Source of the DNA: PoT sp049331405
GTDB taxonomy: Bacteria > Planctomycetota > Planctomycetia > Isosphaerales > Isosphaeraceae
Length of the DNA: 64,000 nucleotides
Reading direction: 5' to 3'
NCBI RefSeq assembly: GCF_049331405.1
Contig: NZ_CP186274.1
Span: forward strand, 3,348,001 to 3,412,000
The notes beneath the pieces were generated by a model. That model did no database searches. It saw nothing but the letters and a program-made list of their open reading frames with translations, and was not told the DNA's origin. The stretch's first letter is position 1; each line of letters opens with the position of its first letter. Shown here one piece after another: positions 26,682-35,396 of this stretch. Position numbers and translations under genes: made by a program.

Positions 26682-27677
26682 TCAGCGGATCGGCGTGCAT
26701 TCGACGGTGTAGCGGCCCGAAGGTCGTCGGCCAGCTCGCGTCACTTCGAGTCCGACGGAGAGCGTGAGTTCGCGGAAGTCCTTGAGGCTGCGGTCCTTGC
26801 CCCCGACGAGGACCATCATCAGGAGTTCGGGATCTGGCTCGCCGGCCTCGTCGGGGGAGATGCCGTTGAGGATGACGACCCGCCCTTGCGGCCGGGCCGC
26901 CTCCGCGCAGCGTTGGAGGATGAGCCGGGCCTCGCGGTCGGGCCAGTCGCTCAGCACGCTCTTGAGCAGGTAGAGGTCCCCGCCGCTAGGGAGCGGGTCG
27001 AAGAAGCTCTGACCCTGGACCATCACCCGATCGGCGATCCCCGCATCCTTTAGGAGTTTCCCGGCGCGGGCGACGGTGGACGGCAGGTCGACGAGGATGC
27101 CGCGAACCGAGGGGCGGTCGCGGAGCACCTCGGCGAGCAAAGCCCCCGTGCCGCCGCCAACGTCGACGACGGTCGTGACCGAATCCCAGTCGTCTTCGAG
27201 CAGCACGTTCGGGTCGGGTCGGCCATGCCCTGGAGGCCCCATCAGCGAGTCGAAGCCTTCGGCGATCTCGGGATGGGCCTGGAGGTCGTCCCAGAAAGGC
27301 CGCCCGAAGACCGTGTGATAGGCGGGCGAACCGGAACGCACCGCGGCGAGCAGGCTCCCCCAGGCATGGGCCATCCGACCCCCGAAGCCGTCCAGGTCGA
27401 GCCCGAGACGCATGGGAGGTTCGAGCAGCTGCCTCGCCGGTTCGTTGAGTGAGAAGACGCCCGAAGTTGGCTCCTCGAAGAGTCCCTTGCCGACGAGATG
27501 CCTGAGGACGCGGCCCAGGGATTCCGGGTCGGCCTGGCATGCCGTCCCGAGCGCTTTGATTTCAACGTTCCCGTCCCCGATGTGTTCGGCGACCCGCAAG
27601 GTCGCCACGACGTGGACGCACCAGGGGGTGCAGAGGTTGCTCAGCGACCAGAGATCAACGTCCCTTTCGCCCGGCAT
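26682..27677 (-). CDS. SAM-dependent O-methyltransferase-like protein
   Basis: 331 residues from the ATG at 27675-27677, which has GGAGG at proper distance; an ATG five codons earlier is less well placed. The N-terminal winged-helix dimerisation part (residues 1-90) resembles that of plant and hydroxyneurosporene O-methyltransferases. The SAM site is VVDVGGGTGALLAEVL. A second block, LYLLKSVLSDWPDREARLIL, matches the family's LLKWVLHDW motif. It should methylate a hydroxyl group of a small aromatic or isoprenoid compound; the substrate is unknown. The gene stands alone. Confidence 0.85.
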   Translation of the reverse strand: MPGERDVDLWSLSNLCTPWCVHVVATLRVAEHIGDGNVEIKALGTACQADPESLGRVLRHLVGKGLFEEPTSGVFSLNEPARQLLEPPMRLGLDLDGFGGRMAHAWGSLLAAVRSGSPAYHTVFGRPFWDDLQAHPEIAEGFDSLMGPPGHGRPDPNVLLEDDWDSVTTVVDVGGGTGALLAEVLRDRPSVRGILVDLPSTVARAGKLLKDAGIADRVMVQGQSFFDPLPSGGDLYLLKSVLSDWPDREARLILQRCAEAARPQGRVVILNGISPDEAGEPDPELLMMVLVGGKDRSLKDFRELTLSVGLEVTRAGRRPSGRYTVECTPIR

Positions 27678-28049
27678 GTCGCCAGCCTCCATGGTCTTTG
27701 CCGCGATACATCAGTGGTGATGCATGTCCTGTTGAGATCGCCGGTTTTTCCCATCCAGGATCGTCGGCGACGCGGCGGCCTCTCGCAACGTTCCGCCAGG
27801 ACTCAATGTCGAGTTGTAAGGGAATTACGTCCAGGTGGACTCTTCGGAATATTCCTGGGATTTGGATTGAAGCCGAGGGGAGGAAGCCGGCGAACAGTGC
27901 CTCGGTCCGTTTTGGGATCGTCGACGATTTCGTGTCGATTCCGGCTCGCCCCAATCGACAACTGGGTGAAGTGCGAATTGAGACGATGCAGCGAAGCCGC
28001 CAGGCGTGCCGCTTGGGACGAATCCAACGTGACAACCACGGGAGGAGCC
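27678..28049. other. Divergent intergenic region methyltransferase / YCII gene
   Basis: Expected to carry promoters in both directions. Only a small CATCA/TGATG dyad near 27709-27722 was noticed. No gene is supported. Confidence 0.4.
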
Positions 28050-28463
28050 ATGAGATACGTTTGCGTCTTCTACGGCGAAGAGAAGCAGATCGAAGCCCTG
28101 TCGTCGGCGGAACTCGAGCAGACCGCCGCCCATGCCGGGGCCTGGGTCGAGGAATTGAAGCGTAGCGGCCATTTCGTCTTCTCACAAGGTCTCCAATCGG
28201 TGAGCACCGCGACGACCCTCCGACGCAGGGACGGCCGGGTTTCCATGACCGACGGGCCGTTCGCCGAGACCAAGGAGCAGCTCGGGGGATTCACGATCAT
28301 CGAGGCCCGGGACCTGAACGAGGCGCTCCAGATTGCCTCGAGCTCCCCCTGCATCCATCTCGGATGCGTCGAGGTCCGCCCCGTCTTCGACCTGACTGCG
28401 GTGCTGGACCACGCCCGTTCGCAGGAGGCCGAGGCCGTCGGCCTGGCCGCTCCCGGTCGTTGA
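28050..28463 (+). CDS. YCII-family (DGPF-domain) protein 1
   Basis: 137 residues. The start is fixed by GGAGGAG directly upstream. The core has MRYVCVFYGEEK, then the conserved MTDGPFAETKEQLGGFTIIEA block, and ends with cysteine-containing LGCVEVRPV. It is a ferredoxin-like fold. The general function of the family is unproven; members often accompany ECF sigma factors, but none is present here. It is followed 46 bases later by a clear paralogue sharing about 40 identical bases in the DGPF block, which points to tandem duplication. Confidence 0.9.
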   Translation: MRYVCVFYGEEKQIEALSSAELEQTAAHAGAWVEELKRSGHFVFSQGLQSVSTATTLRRRDGRVSMTDGPFAETKEQLGGFTIIEARDLNEALQIASSSPCIHLGCVEVRPVFDLTAVLDHARSQEAEAVGLAAPGR

Positions 28464-28509
28464 GGACTCGCGACAGACGTACCCGGGCCACTGACGCGTC
28501 GAGGTTTCC

Positions 28510-28863
28510 ATGAAGTATTTGTGCTTGATCTACTTTGATGAGAAGCGGCTCGAGGCGCTGTCGCCGAGCGAGTACGACGCCCTGGTCGCCGAGGCGCTCG
28601 ACTACGACGAGGCCATCAGACGCAGCGGCCACTACCAGTCTTCGAATGCCCTCGAATCCGTCCGGACCGCCACGACTCTGCGGCCTCAAGGGGGCAAGCT
28701 GCTCCTCACCGACGGGCCGTTCGCCGAGACCAAGGAGCAGCTCGGGGGCTTCATCCTGATCGAGGCCGGCGACCTGGATCAGGCCGTCGAGGTCGCCTCG
28801 AAGATCCCCGCGGCCCGCCTCGGTTGCGTCGAACTGAGGCCCGTCAAGGAACTAACCCGCTGA
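28510..28863 (+). CDS. YCII-family (DGPF-domain) protein 2
   Basis: 117 residues (MKYLCLIYFDEKRLEAL; LTDGPFAETKEQLGGFILIEAG). A paralogue of the gene just upstream, shorter at the C-terminus. The DNA around its DGPF motif is nearly identical to the first copy. Same strand, close spacing, probably one transcript with the SRPBCC genes that follow. Confidence 0.9.
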   Translation: MKYLCLIYFDEKRLEALSPSEYDALVAEALDYDEAIRRSGHYQSSNALESVRTATTLRPQGGKLLLTDGPFAETKEQLGGFILIEAGDLDQAVEVASKIPAARLGCVELRPVKELTR

Positions 28864-28954
28864 ACTCGGCCGATCGACGTCAGATGTACTGACAGCCAGG
28901 GATTCGTCGGACCGGAATGACGACGGCTCATGAACGCGCCGTGGGAGGATTGAG

Positions 28955-29458
28955 ATGGTCATCCATGAAAAGCGAGTCATCGAAGCACCTGCCGACCGTA
29001 GGATTGTCCTGACACGCCTCTTCGACGCGAGCAAGGAGCAGCTCTTCGAAGCCTGGACGAAGCCCTGGCACGTCTCCGAGTGGTGGGGACCGAACGGATC
29101 GACGACGACGATTCGCGAAATGGATGTCACTCCCTCCGGCCTCTGGCGATTCGTCATGCGTGGCCCCGATGGTGTCGATCATAGGAATACGGTTGTCTAC
29201 ATCGAGGTCGTCAGTACAAACCGCTTGGTCTTCGCCTCGAGTCGGGACGACGCCCGGCCTGGAACTCGCCCGTACCACGTCACCGTGGTCTTCAACGAGC
29301 AGGGCGGCCAGACCCAGGTCACCGTGCGGACCCTCTACAACTCGATCGCCGAACGCGACGCCAAGCTGAAGGCGGGGGCGATCCGGGAAGGCATTCAGAC
29401 GCTCGCTCGCCTGGCCAGATATCTCCCCCGAATGTCCCGGCCCGAATCCGTCAACTGA
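28955..29458 (+). CDS. SRPBCC/AHSA1-type START-domain protein
   Basis: 167 residues preceded by GGGAGGATTGAG, a good ribosome site. The N-terminal IVLTRLFDASKEQLFEAWT and HVSEWWGPNGSTTTIREMDV blocks are typical of AHSA1-like proteins, as is the C-terminal helix. The helix-grip fold binds hydrophobic ligands; the ligand is unknown. In many bacteria these proteins are encoded with YCII proteins, as here, suggesting a common stress or lipid-related response (inference). Confidence 0.88.
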   Translation: MVIHEKRVIEAPADRRIVLTRLFDASKEQLFEAWTKPWHVSEWWGPNGSTTTIREMDVTPSGLWRFVMRGPDGVDHRNTVVYIEVVSTNRLVFASSRDDARPGTRPYHVTVVFNEQGGQTQVTVRTLYNSIAERDAKLKAGAIREGIQTLARLARYLPRMSRPESVN

Positions 29459-29481
29459 CTTCCAGGGAAAGGAACCGTCCC

Positions 29482-30078
29482 ATGTCGAAGAAGACCTTGC
29501 TGAAGAGAGCCCTTCTCGTTTTCGCCGTCCTGTTCGTCGCGTTCATCGGCCTGGTGGCCATGCAGCCGTCCGAATTCGAGGTCGATCGCTCGGCGACAAT
29601 CGCGGCCCCGGCGTCGTTGGCGTACGGGCTCGTCAACGACTTCCACAAGTGGGAAGGCTGGTCCCCCTGGTCCAAGCGGGATCCGTCGGCCAGGAAGACG
29701 TTCGAAGGCTCGCCCACCGGCACGGGCGCCGTCTATCACTGGGACGGCAACGCCGAGGTCGGCGAGGGGATCGCCACGATCACGGAGAGCAAGCCCTCCG
29801 AACTCATCAAGATCCGCCTCGAATTCATCAAGCCGTTCGCCGGCACCAACTTCGCCGAGTTCCGGTTCAAGGATGAAGGGGGCGAGACCCTCGTGACCTG
29901 GAGCATCAAGGGCCGTTGCAACTTCATCGCCAAGGGCCTTCACCTGTTCCTTGATATGGACAAGATGATCGGCGGCGACTTCGAGAGCGGCCTCCGCGAG
30001 ATCAAGTATCTCGCCGAACTCGAGAAGGAAAACGACAAGAGCCTGACCAAGGCCGAGGACATCAAGGCCGAGCGTTGA
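29482..30078 (+). CDS. Membrane-anchored SRPBCC (polyketide cyclase-like) protein
   Basis: 198 residues. A hydrophobic N-terminal segment (RALLVFAVLFVAFIGLVAM) is followed by a START-like domain (VDRSATIAAPASLAYGLVNDFHKWEGWSPW; family hallmark DF..W..WSPW). The C-terminus is charged. It lies 23 bases downstream of the other SRPBCC gene, with AAAGGAA before the ATG. Likely envelope-located ligand binding. The operon seems to end at the hairpin at 30112-30153. Confidence 0.88.
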   Translation: MSKKTLLKRALLVFAVLFVAFIGLVAMQPSEFEVDRSATIAAPASLAYGLVNDFHKWEGWSPWSKRDPSARKTFEGSPTGTGAVYHWDGNAEVGEGIATITESKPSELIKIRLEFIKPFAGTNFAEFRFKDEGGETLVTWSIKGRCNFIAKGLHLFLDMDKMIGGDFESGLREIKYLAELEKENDKSLTKAEDIKAER

Positions 30079-30111
30079 GGTTGGCCATCGTCAAAGTTCG
30101 AGGATCCGGCA

Positions 30112-30153
30112 ATCGGCTCGTCGTTCCCAAGCACTTGGGGGCGACGAGCCGAT
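30112..30153 (+). terminator. Long hairpin after the YCII/SRPBCC operon
   Basis: Perfect 12-base outer stem ATCGGCTCGTCG (30112-30123) / CGACGAGCCGAT (30142-30153), with an inner CCCAAG/CTTGGG stem. It lies 34 bases past the SRPBCC stop and about 70 bases before the next start. There is no U-tract, so partial termination or mRNA 3'-end protection is as likely as full termination. Confidence 0.55.
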
Positions 30154-30224
30154 GCCTTCGTTCGTGCGGCTTAGGAGTTTCCTGGGACGGTTCTCTCCCC
30201 TTCAAGCTCGGAAAGGATGACGGC

Positions 30225-31340
30225 ATGAGTGGAGTTCGAGTACTGGTCGGGACGCGCAAAGGGGCCTTCGTGCTCACGTCGGATGGCCGCCGCGAGCGCT
30301 GGGAGGTCAGCGGGCCTCATTTCGGTGGCTGGGAGATCTACCATGTCAAGGGTTCGCCCGCGGATCCGAACCGGCTCTACGCCTCGCAGTCGAGCGCCTG
30401 GTTCGGCCAGATGATTCAGCGCTCCGACGACGGGGGCAAGACCTGGGAGACCGTCGGCAACAAGTTCCTCTACGACGGCGTCCCCGGCACGCACCAGTGG
30501 TATGACGGCACGCCCCACCCCTGGGAATTCAAGCGGGTCTGGCATCTCGAACCTTCGCTCCACGACCCCGACATCGTCTACGCCGGGGTCGAGGACGCCG
30601 CGCTCTTCCGCTCGACCGACGCCGGGCAGACCTGGCACGAACTCTCCGGCCTCCGCGGCCACGGTTCCGGGGCGAGCTGGCAGCCGGGCGCCGGTGGGAT
30701 GGGCCTGCACACGATCGTCCTCGACCCTACCAATCCCGAGCGCATTTACATCGCGATCTCGGCGGCCGGCGTCTTCCGCACCGATGACGGCGGCGCGACC
30801 TGGCGGCCCATCAACCGAGGCCTCCGCTCCGAGCACATCCCCGACCCCAACGCCGAGGTCGGCCACTGCGTCCATCGGATCGCCCTGCATCGCTCTCGCC
30901 CCAACGTGCTTTATATGCAGAAGCATTGGGATGTGATGCGGAGCGACGACGCCGGCGATTCCTGGCGGGAGGTCAGCGGCAACCTGCCCACCGACTTCGG
31001 GTTCCCGATCGACGTCCACGCACACGAGCCGGAGACGGTCTACGTCGTCCCGATCAAGAGCGACGCTGAGCATTACCCGCCCGAGGGCAAGCTCCGCGTC
31101 TACCGGAGCCGTGTCGGCGGCAATGAGTGGGAACCCTTGACGAAGGGGCTGCCCCAGTCAGATTGCTACGTCAACGTGCTCCGCGACGCGATGGCCGTCG
31201 ACTCGCTCGACTCCTGCGGCGTCTATTTCGGGACCACCGGCGGCCAGGTGTATGTCTCGGCCGACTCTGGGGATAACTGGTCCCCGATCGTCCGCGACCT
31301 CCCTGCCGTCCTCTCCGTCGAGGTCCAGACACTCCCATGA
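30225..31340 (+). CDS. Asp-box beta-propeller protein (BNR/sialidase-like fold)
   Basis: 371 residues; the start is set by AAGGATGA nine bases upstream. Five Asp-box motifs are visible: SDDGGKTW, STDAGQTW, TDDGGATW, SDDAGDSW and SADSGDNW. This predicts a beta-propeller of the sialidase/Vps10 fold. The sialidase catalytic set is not evident, so the usual 'exo-alpha-sialidase' name is unsafe. No signal peptide is seen, so it is probably cytosolic. Its stop overlaps the start of a MoaD/ThiS-like gene (ATGA), implying coupled synthesis. Confidence 0.88.
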   Translation: MSGVRVLVGTRKGAFVLTSDGRRERWEVSGPHFGGWEIYHVKGSPADPNRLYASQSSAWFGQMIQRSDDGGKTWETVGNKFLYDGVPGTHQWYDGTPHPWEFKRVWHLEPSLHDPDIVYAGVEDAALFRSTDAGQTWHELSGLRGHGSGASWQPGAGGMGLHTIVLDPTNPERIYIAISAAGVFRTDDGGATWRPINRGLRSEHIPDPNAEVGHCVHRIALHRSRPNVLYMQKHWDVMRSDDAGDSWREVSGNLPTDFGFPIDVHAHEPETVYVVPIKSDAEHYPPEGKLRVYRSRVGGNEWEPLTKGLPQSDCYVNVLRDAMAVDSLDSCGVYFGTTGGQVYVSADSGDNWSPIVRDLPAVLSVEVQTLP

Positions 31341-31633
31341 TACGAGTCGTGCTGCCGTCTCACCTGAGGACGATCGCCCGCGTCCAGGGTGAGGTGAAGA
31401 TCCGCGTCGATGGCCGGGCGACCCAGGATTCGGTTCTCGATGCGCTCGAGGCCGATTATCCCATGCTGCAAGGGGCGATCCGCGACCATACCACGAGGAA
31501 GCGGAGGCCCTTCTTGCGGTTCTTCGCCTGCGAGCGGGACCTCTCCTTCGAGCCTCCCGACTCGCTGCTCCCCGAGGAGGTGATCTCGGGCCGGGAAGCC
31601 TTCCTCGTCGTCGGTGCCGTCTCCGGGGGTTGA
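31337..31633 (+). CDS. MoaD/ThiS-like ubiquitin-fold small protein
   Basis: 98 residues with the pattern of the sulfur-carrier family: VVLPSHLRTIAR at the start, VDGRATQDSVLDALEADYP in the middle, and a C-terminal GREAFLVVGAVSGG. The terminal Gly-Gly is what MoaD, ThiS and related carriers use for adenylation and thiocarboxylation. No MoaE, MoeB/ThiF or thiazole gene is nearby. The coupling to an Asp-box protein is therefore the only clue to function; this pairing is seen in other genomes, but its role is unknown to me. Confidence 0.85.
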   Translation: MIRVVLPSHLRTIARVQGEVKIRVDGRATQDSVLDALEADYPMLQGAIRDHTTRKRRPFLRFFACERDLSFEPPDSLLPEEVISGREAFLVVGAVSGG

Positions 31634-31648
31634 TACGAAACGACGAAT

Positions 31649-31682
31649 GGCGAGGGGGATGAACAGGTTCATCCCCCTCGCC
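31649..31682. terminator. Bidirectional hairpin between convergent genes
   Basis: Perfect 16-base stem GGCGAGGGGGATGAAC (31649-31664) and its complement (31667-31682), between the MoaD-like gene (plus) and a YCII gene (minus). It is followed on the plus strand by a short T-rich stretch (GTTCGTTGCGTTTTC). Confidence 0.8.
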
Positions 31683-31721
31683 GATGTTCGTTGCGTTTTC
31701 GATTAGGACAGCGATCTGAGG

Positions 31722-32153
31722 TCAGGACTTGAGATTCTCGGCCGTCTGCTGGCGGAGTCGATCTTCCTGCTCTCGCAACTCCGGGGTCAAGGCGGGGCCG
31801 AAGTCGTCGGCCTCGAAGATCTGGCGGATCTCGACCTCGCAATCGTCATTGTGGGGGTTCGGGCATTTCTTGAGCCACTCGATGGCCTCGGCCAGCGAGG
31901 CCACCTGCCAGATCCAGAAGCCGGCGATGAGCTCCTTCGTCTCGGCAAAGGGGCCGTCGATCACGGACCGCTTTGCGCCCGAGAACCTCACACGAGCCCC
32001 CTTGGAGCTGGCGTGCAGGCCCTCGCCGGTGACCATCACCCCGGCCTTGACCAGCTCTTCGTTGTAGTTGCCCATCGCGGTCAGCATCTTCTCGTCCGGA
32101 AGGACGCCAGCCTCGGAATCCTTGCTCGCCTTGACGATCACCATGAATCGCAT
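31722..32153 (-). CDS. YCII-family (DGPF-domain) protein 3
   Basis: 143 residues (MRFMVIVKASKDSEAGVLPD; IDGPFAETKELIAGFWIWQV; CEVEIRQIFEADDFG) with a longer, polar C-terminal tail than the two plus-strand copies. AGGGG lies about 10 bases before the ATG. It is downstream of, and paralogous to, the next YCII gene on the same strand. Confidence 0.9.
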   Translation of the reverse strand: MRFMVIVKASKDSEAGVLPDEKMLTAMGNYNEELVKAGVMVTGEGLHASSKGARVRFSGAKRSVIDGPFAETKELIAGFWIWQVASLAEAIEWLKKCPNPHNDDCEVEIRQIFEADDFGPALTPELREQEDRLRQQTAENLKS

Positions 32154-32218
32154 CGCGTGTTCCCCTTTGAGTGGAGTGAATTCTTGTTCGAGCCGTGATG
32201 TCTGCAAATATTTGTGTT

Positions 32219-32647
32219 TTAGGCGTAAGGAGCTTTGCTCAGGTCCGCCTGCATCTCGGTGAAGCCGGCGGCCGCGTCCTGGACGTCTGGGGGGAAGTCC
32301 TCGAACTCCTGGACCTGGCGGACTTCGATGATCTCGTTCTCGCCGGCCGGGCACTTCGAGGCCCACGCGATGGCCTCTTCCCGCGAGTTGACCCGGATCA
32401 TCCAGTAGCCGCCGAGCACTTCCCTGACCTCGGCGAAAGGGCCGTCGGTCACCTTCGGCTTGCCGCCCGCGAACGAGACCCTCGCGCCCATAGCCGGGGG
32501 ATGGAGGCCGTCGAGCGTGACGAGGACGCCTGCCTTCTGAAGCGACGCGTTGTACTTCATCATGGCCGCGACGGCCTCCGCTTCCGGCATGGTCCCCGCA
32601 GCGGCCGTCTCGTATCCCTTGGGGATCATCAGCATCATGAATCGCAT
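32219..32647 (-). CDS. YCII-family (DGPF-domain) protein 4
   Basis: 142 residues (MRFMMLMIPKGYETAAAG; VTDGPFAEVREVLGGYWMIRV; IIEVRQVQEFEDFP). The ATG has GGAAGGA upstream. Together with YCII 3 it forms a minus-strand pair facing the plus-strand YCII/SRPBCC/Asp-box genes. In many actinobacteria and planctomycetes this long form is followed by an ECF sigma factor gene; none is found here. Confidence 0.9.
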   Translation of the reverse strand: MRFMMLMIPKGYETAAAGTMPEAEAVAAMMKYNASLQKAGVLVTLDGLHPPAMGARVSFAGGKPKVTDGPFAEVREVLGGYWMIRVNSREEAIAWASKCPAGENEIIEVRQVQEFEDFPPDVQDAAAGFTEMQADLSKAPYA

Positions 32648-32866
32648 CGTCGTCCGTCCTTCCATCCGTCTGAGGATTCGCGGCGGCTCTCGCCGGCATG
32701 ACTCACGTTCACAGACTCGTCGATCGGGGATGCCCGCGATCGACAGCGGCCTCGAAATATTTTCCGAGATTGACGCAAGTCTTTGGGCGCGTTGAGAATG
32801 GCGTTCTGGCCGTGGGTCGATTCGCTCCATGCCCGACGACCCTCGCGGTGGCGACGTGTCGGATGT

Positions 32867-33406
32867 TCATCTTCGCATGCCGAGGTCGTTCGAGATCGAG
32901 TCGCCTATCTTGCGATAGAGGTTCGCGAGTTGCGCCCGATCGACCGGCTTGTTGGAGAACCCTTGCCAGGCCGGGACGTTCGAGCCCGAGGGGCTCGGCT
33001 CCGGCTGGATCGGATAGTAATGTGATTCCGCATTGATCAGAGCCTTCGTGCCGTGCTTGCCGAAGGTCGAGAAACTCTCATCCATGAATTCGTTATAATT
33101 GGCAATGAAGGCTTCGGACCAGATGTAGTGATAGGCCCAGAATTCGTGGTCCGCCTCCCGCTTGGCCTTCAAGATCTCCTCGGGCTTGCGCTCAAGGAAG
33201 TCACCCACCATGAGCCGGTACGAATAGATGCGGTTGATGAGCGGGCAGATCACGCTGTAATGCTTGGCCTTCTCCGAGATGGACGCCTCGTGGAGCGACT
33301 GGCGGCGGATGTATCTCGCCCCGATGATCGCGACCACCAGGGGTGTCGCGGTCGCGCCCAATGACTGGATCACGTTGCAGATGATGTTGAAGTGCTCGAG
33401 CTTCAT
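32867..33406 (-). CDS. Unknown protein with one N-terminal membrane segment
   Basis: 179 residues from the ATG at 33404-33406. A hydrophobic segment (residues ~10-30, QSLGATATPLVVAIIGARYI) is followed by basic RRQ and a helical soluble domain rich in Tyr, His and Glu (EFWAYHYIWSEAFIANYNEFMDES). No family recognised. An upstream in-frame ATG, 20 codons earlier, is possible. The base composition is a little less GC-rich than its neighbours. The ribosome site is weak. Confidence 0.6.
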   Translation of the reverse strand: MKLEHFNIICNVIQSLGATATPLVVAIIGARYIRRQSLHEASISEKAKHYSVICPLINRIYSYRLMVGDFLERKPEEILKAKREADHEFWAYHYIWSEAFIANYNEFMDESFSTFGKHGTKALINAESHYYPIQPEPSPSGSNVPAWQGFSNKPVDRAQLANLYRKIGDSISNDLGMRR

Positions 33407-33787
33407 CGTACAGATACCCGGATTGGTGGAATTGGCCGATCGATGCCAATTCAGGGGTTCAATCATCGAATGAAAATAGTTGGGTGATGAATTGCATTGC
33501 TTGTCTTGTGCTTGCCGCTCGACGCAAGCGGGCATGTGTTGGCCTCGTGGAATCAAATCGCGCCAGTACCCATTCCCGAGGTCTCGTCGATACCATGTCA
33601 TGATTTCGCGGGCACGAGAAGATTGGAATTGCCGGCCTCCCTCGATCAACTGCCTGGGCTTCGTTCTTTCAGGAAGGTTCCTCCTGGGCCAGGACCGACT
33701 CGACGGTTGACGCAGGTCAGGGGGGGCGGCACAATCGGTCAACCTCGCAAGACCCAGGGTCGTGCCAAGACAACGGAGTTCCTGCCC
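33407..33787. other. Divergent intergenic region
   Basis: Separates the unknown membrane protein gene (minus) from the DUF1080 gene (plus). It is somewhat AT-richer near 33440-33500. No promoter, hairpin or gene could be supported. Confidence 0.4.
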
Positions 33788-35203
33788 ATGCCCAACCGAT
33801 CGCTTCTGATCGCCTTCGCGACGCTTTTCCTCGGCTTCATGCCGTTCCGACCCGGGATGGCCGCGGATCCGGGCTGGAAGGACCTCTTCGACGGCAAGAC
33901 GCTCGACGGCTGGAAGGTCAACGGCGGCACCGCCACATATAAAGTCGAAAACGGGACGATCGTCGGCACGACCGTCGAGGGAAGCCCCAACACCTTCTTG
34001 TGCAAGGGGGACTTCAAGGACTTCGAACTCGAGGTGGAGGTCAAGTGCGACCCCGCGCTCAACTCCGGCGTCCAGGTCCGCAGCCACGTCTACCGGGCTG
34101 ATGATCCCGACGAGGCGAAACGCGCCAGGGCCGGGGTCGTCTACGGTCCCCAATGCGAGATCGCCCGCAAGGATACCGGGACGGCCGGGCGCTTCTACGA
34201 CGAAGGCAGGCGTGGGAAGTGGCTCGCCGAGATCAATCCCGACGCCGCCGACGCCTTCCGCGACGACGACTGGAACCGCTACCGCATCGTCGTGCAAGGC
34301 AATCGTTACCGCTCTTGGGTCAATGGCAAGGCCGTGATCGACTTCACCGATGATATGGACACCCAGGGCTTCATCGGGCTCCAGGTCCACGGGATCGCCG
34401 CCGGGACGGGGCCTTATGAGGTCCGCTGGCGGAACGTCCGGATCCGGGAACTCGGCGCGGGCGAAGAGGTGACGTCATCCGAAATTCCCCAGGGGTTCCA
34501 GGCCGTCTTCAACGGCAAGGACCTCTCGGGCTGGGAGGGGAGCCCGCAGTACTGGTCGGCCGAGGATGGCTGCCTCGTGGGCAAGGCCGACGGCACGCTC
34601 AAGTACAATCGCTTCATCACCTGGCGCGGGGGCAAGGTCAAGAATTTCGAGCTCCGCGTGAAGGTCAATGTCTCGCCGACCGGGAACAGCGGCCTGCAAT
34701 ATCGCGGCACCGAGCGCCCCGACCTGGGCGAGTCGGTCGTCACCGGCTACCAGTGCGACGTCGTCGCGAACCGGCCCGACTACAACGGCATGCTTTATGA
34801 GGAGCGCGGGCGCCGGATCCTCTCTCACACGGGGGAGAAGGTCATCATCGACCCGAAGGGTCAGCCCTGGTCGGTCGGCCGCTTCCCGCTCAAGGACTTC
34901 AAGCCGGGCGAGTGGCATGACTACCGAGTTCTGGTCGAGGGCAACCACCACAGGCACTGGATCGACGGCCAGCCCACCGTGGATCTGATCGACCTGGATG
35001 AGAAGGGACGCAAGCTCGAGGGCGTCCTCGCCGTCCAGGTCCACGTCGGGCCGCCGATGTCGATCCGGTACAAGGATTTCTTCCTCAAGCCCCTGCCCGA
35101 TGACCTCCCCCTGATCCAGCCCGACCAGGCGCCCATCCCATCGGATGCCCCCAAGGTCGCCCCGCAAGGCCAGGATCGCCCACGGACCCCCGACGCGGTC
35201 TGA
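33788..35203 (+). CDS. Secreted protein with two DUF1080 (3-keto-disaccharide hydrolase) domains
   Basis: 471 residues with a signal peptide (LLIAFATLFLGFMPFRPGMA). Domain 1 begins WKDLFDGKTLDGWKV, domain 2 FQAVFNGKDLSGWEG; both contain the family's NSGVQ/NSGLQ-R block (ALNSGVQVRSH; GNSGLQYRGTE) and a W-hydrophobic beta core. DUF1080 is a concanavalin-like fold; characterised members act on 3-keto-glycosides, others only bind sugar. Two tandem domains in one chain are common in planctomycetes. CGGAG lies nine bases before the ATG. The gene stands alone with its own 3' hairpin. Confidence 0.9.
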   Translation: MPNRSLLIAFATLFLGFMPFRPGMAADPGWKDLFDGKTLDGWKVNGGTATYKVENGTIVGTTVEGSPNTFLCKGDFKDFELEVEVKCDPALNSGVQVRSHVYRADDPDEAKRARAGVVYGPQCEIARKDTGTAGRFYDEGRRGKWLAEINPDAADAFRDDDWNRYRIVVQGNRYRSWVNGKAVIDFTDDMDTQGFIGLQVHGIAAGTGPYEVRWRNVRIRELGAGEEVTSSEIPQGFQAVFNGKDLSGWEGSPQYWSAEDGCLVGKADGTLKYNRFITWRGGKVKNFELRVKVNVSPTGNSGLQYRGTERPDLGESVVTGYQCDVVANRPDYNGMLYEERGRRILSHTGEKVIIDPKGQPWSVGRFPLKDFKPGEWHDYRVLVEGNHHRHWIDGQPTVDLIDLDEKGRKLEGVLAVQVHVGPPMSIRYKDFFLKPLPDDLPLIQPDQAPIPSDAPKVAPQGQDRPRTPDAV

Positions 35204-35217
35204 AACGAGATTTCTCC

Positions 35218-35250
35218 CACTCCTGCCGGGGCCAGCCTTCGGCAGGAGTG
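35218..35250 (+). terminator. Hairpin after the DUF1080 gene
   Basis: 11-base perfect stem CACTCCTGCCG (35218-35228) / CGGCAGGAGTG (35240-35250), 15 bases after the stop. There is no strong U-tract. Confidence 0.65.
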
Positions 35251-35396
35251 ATGCGATCAGGTATCGGTCGATTTGCATGGTCTGGCCAACGATGTGTTGA
35301 GATGTGTTTGTATTGTCTGATGTGCGAGTCATTAGTAATTTTGATTGATAGTTTCCTCTTGGTCCGTACACTTACCGCCCACCTGAGAGCCGGCTC

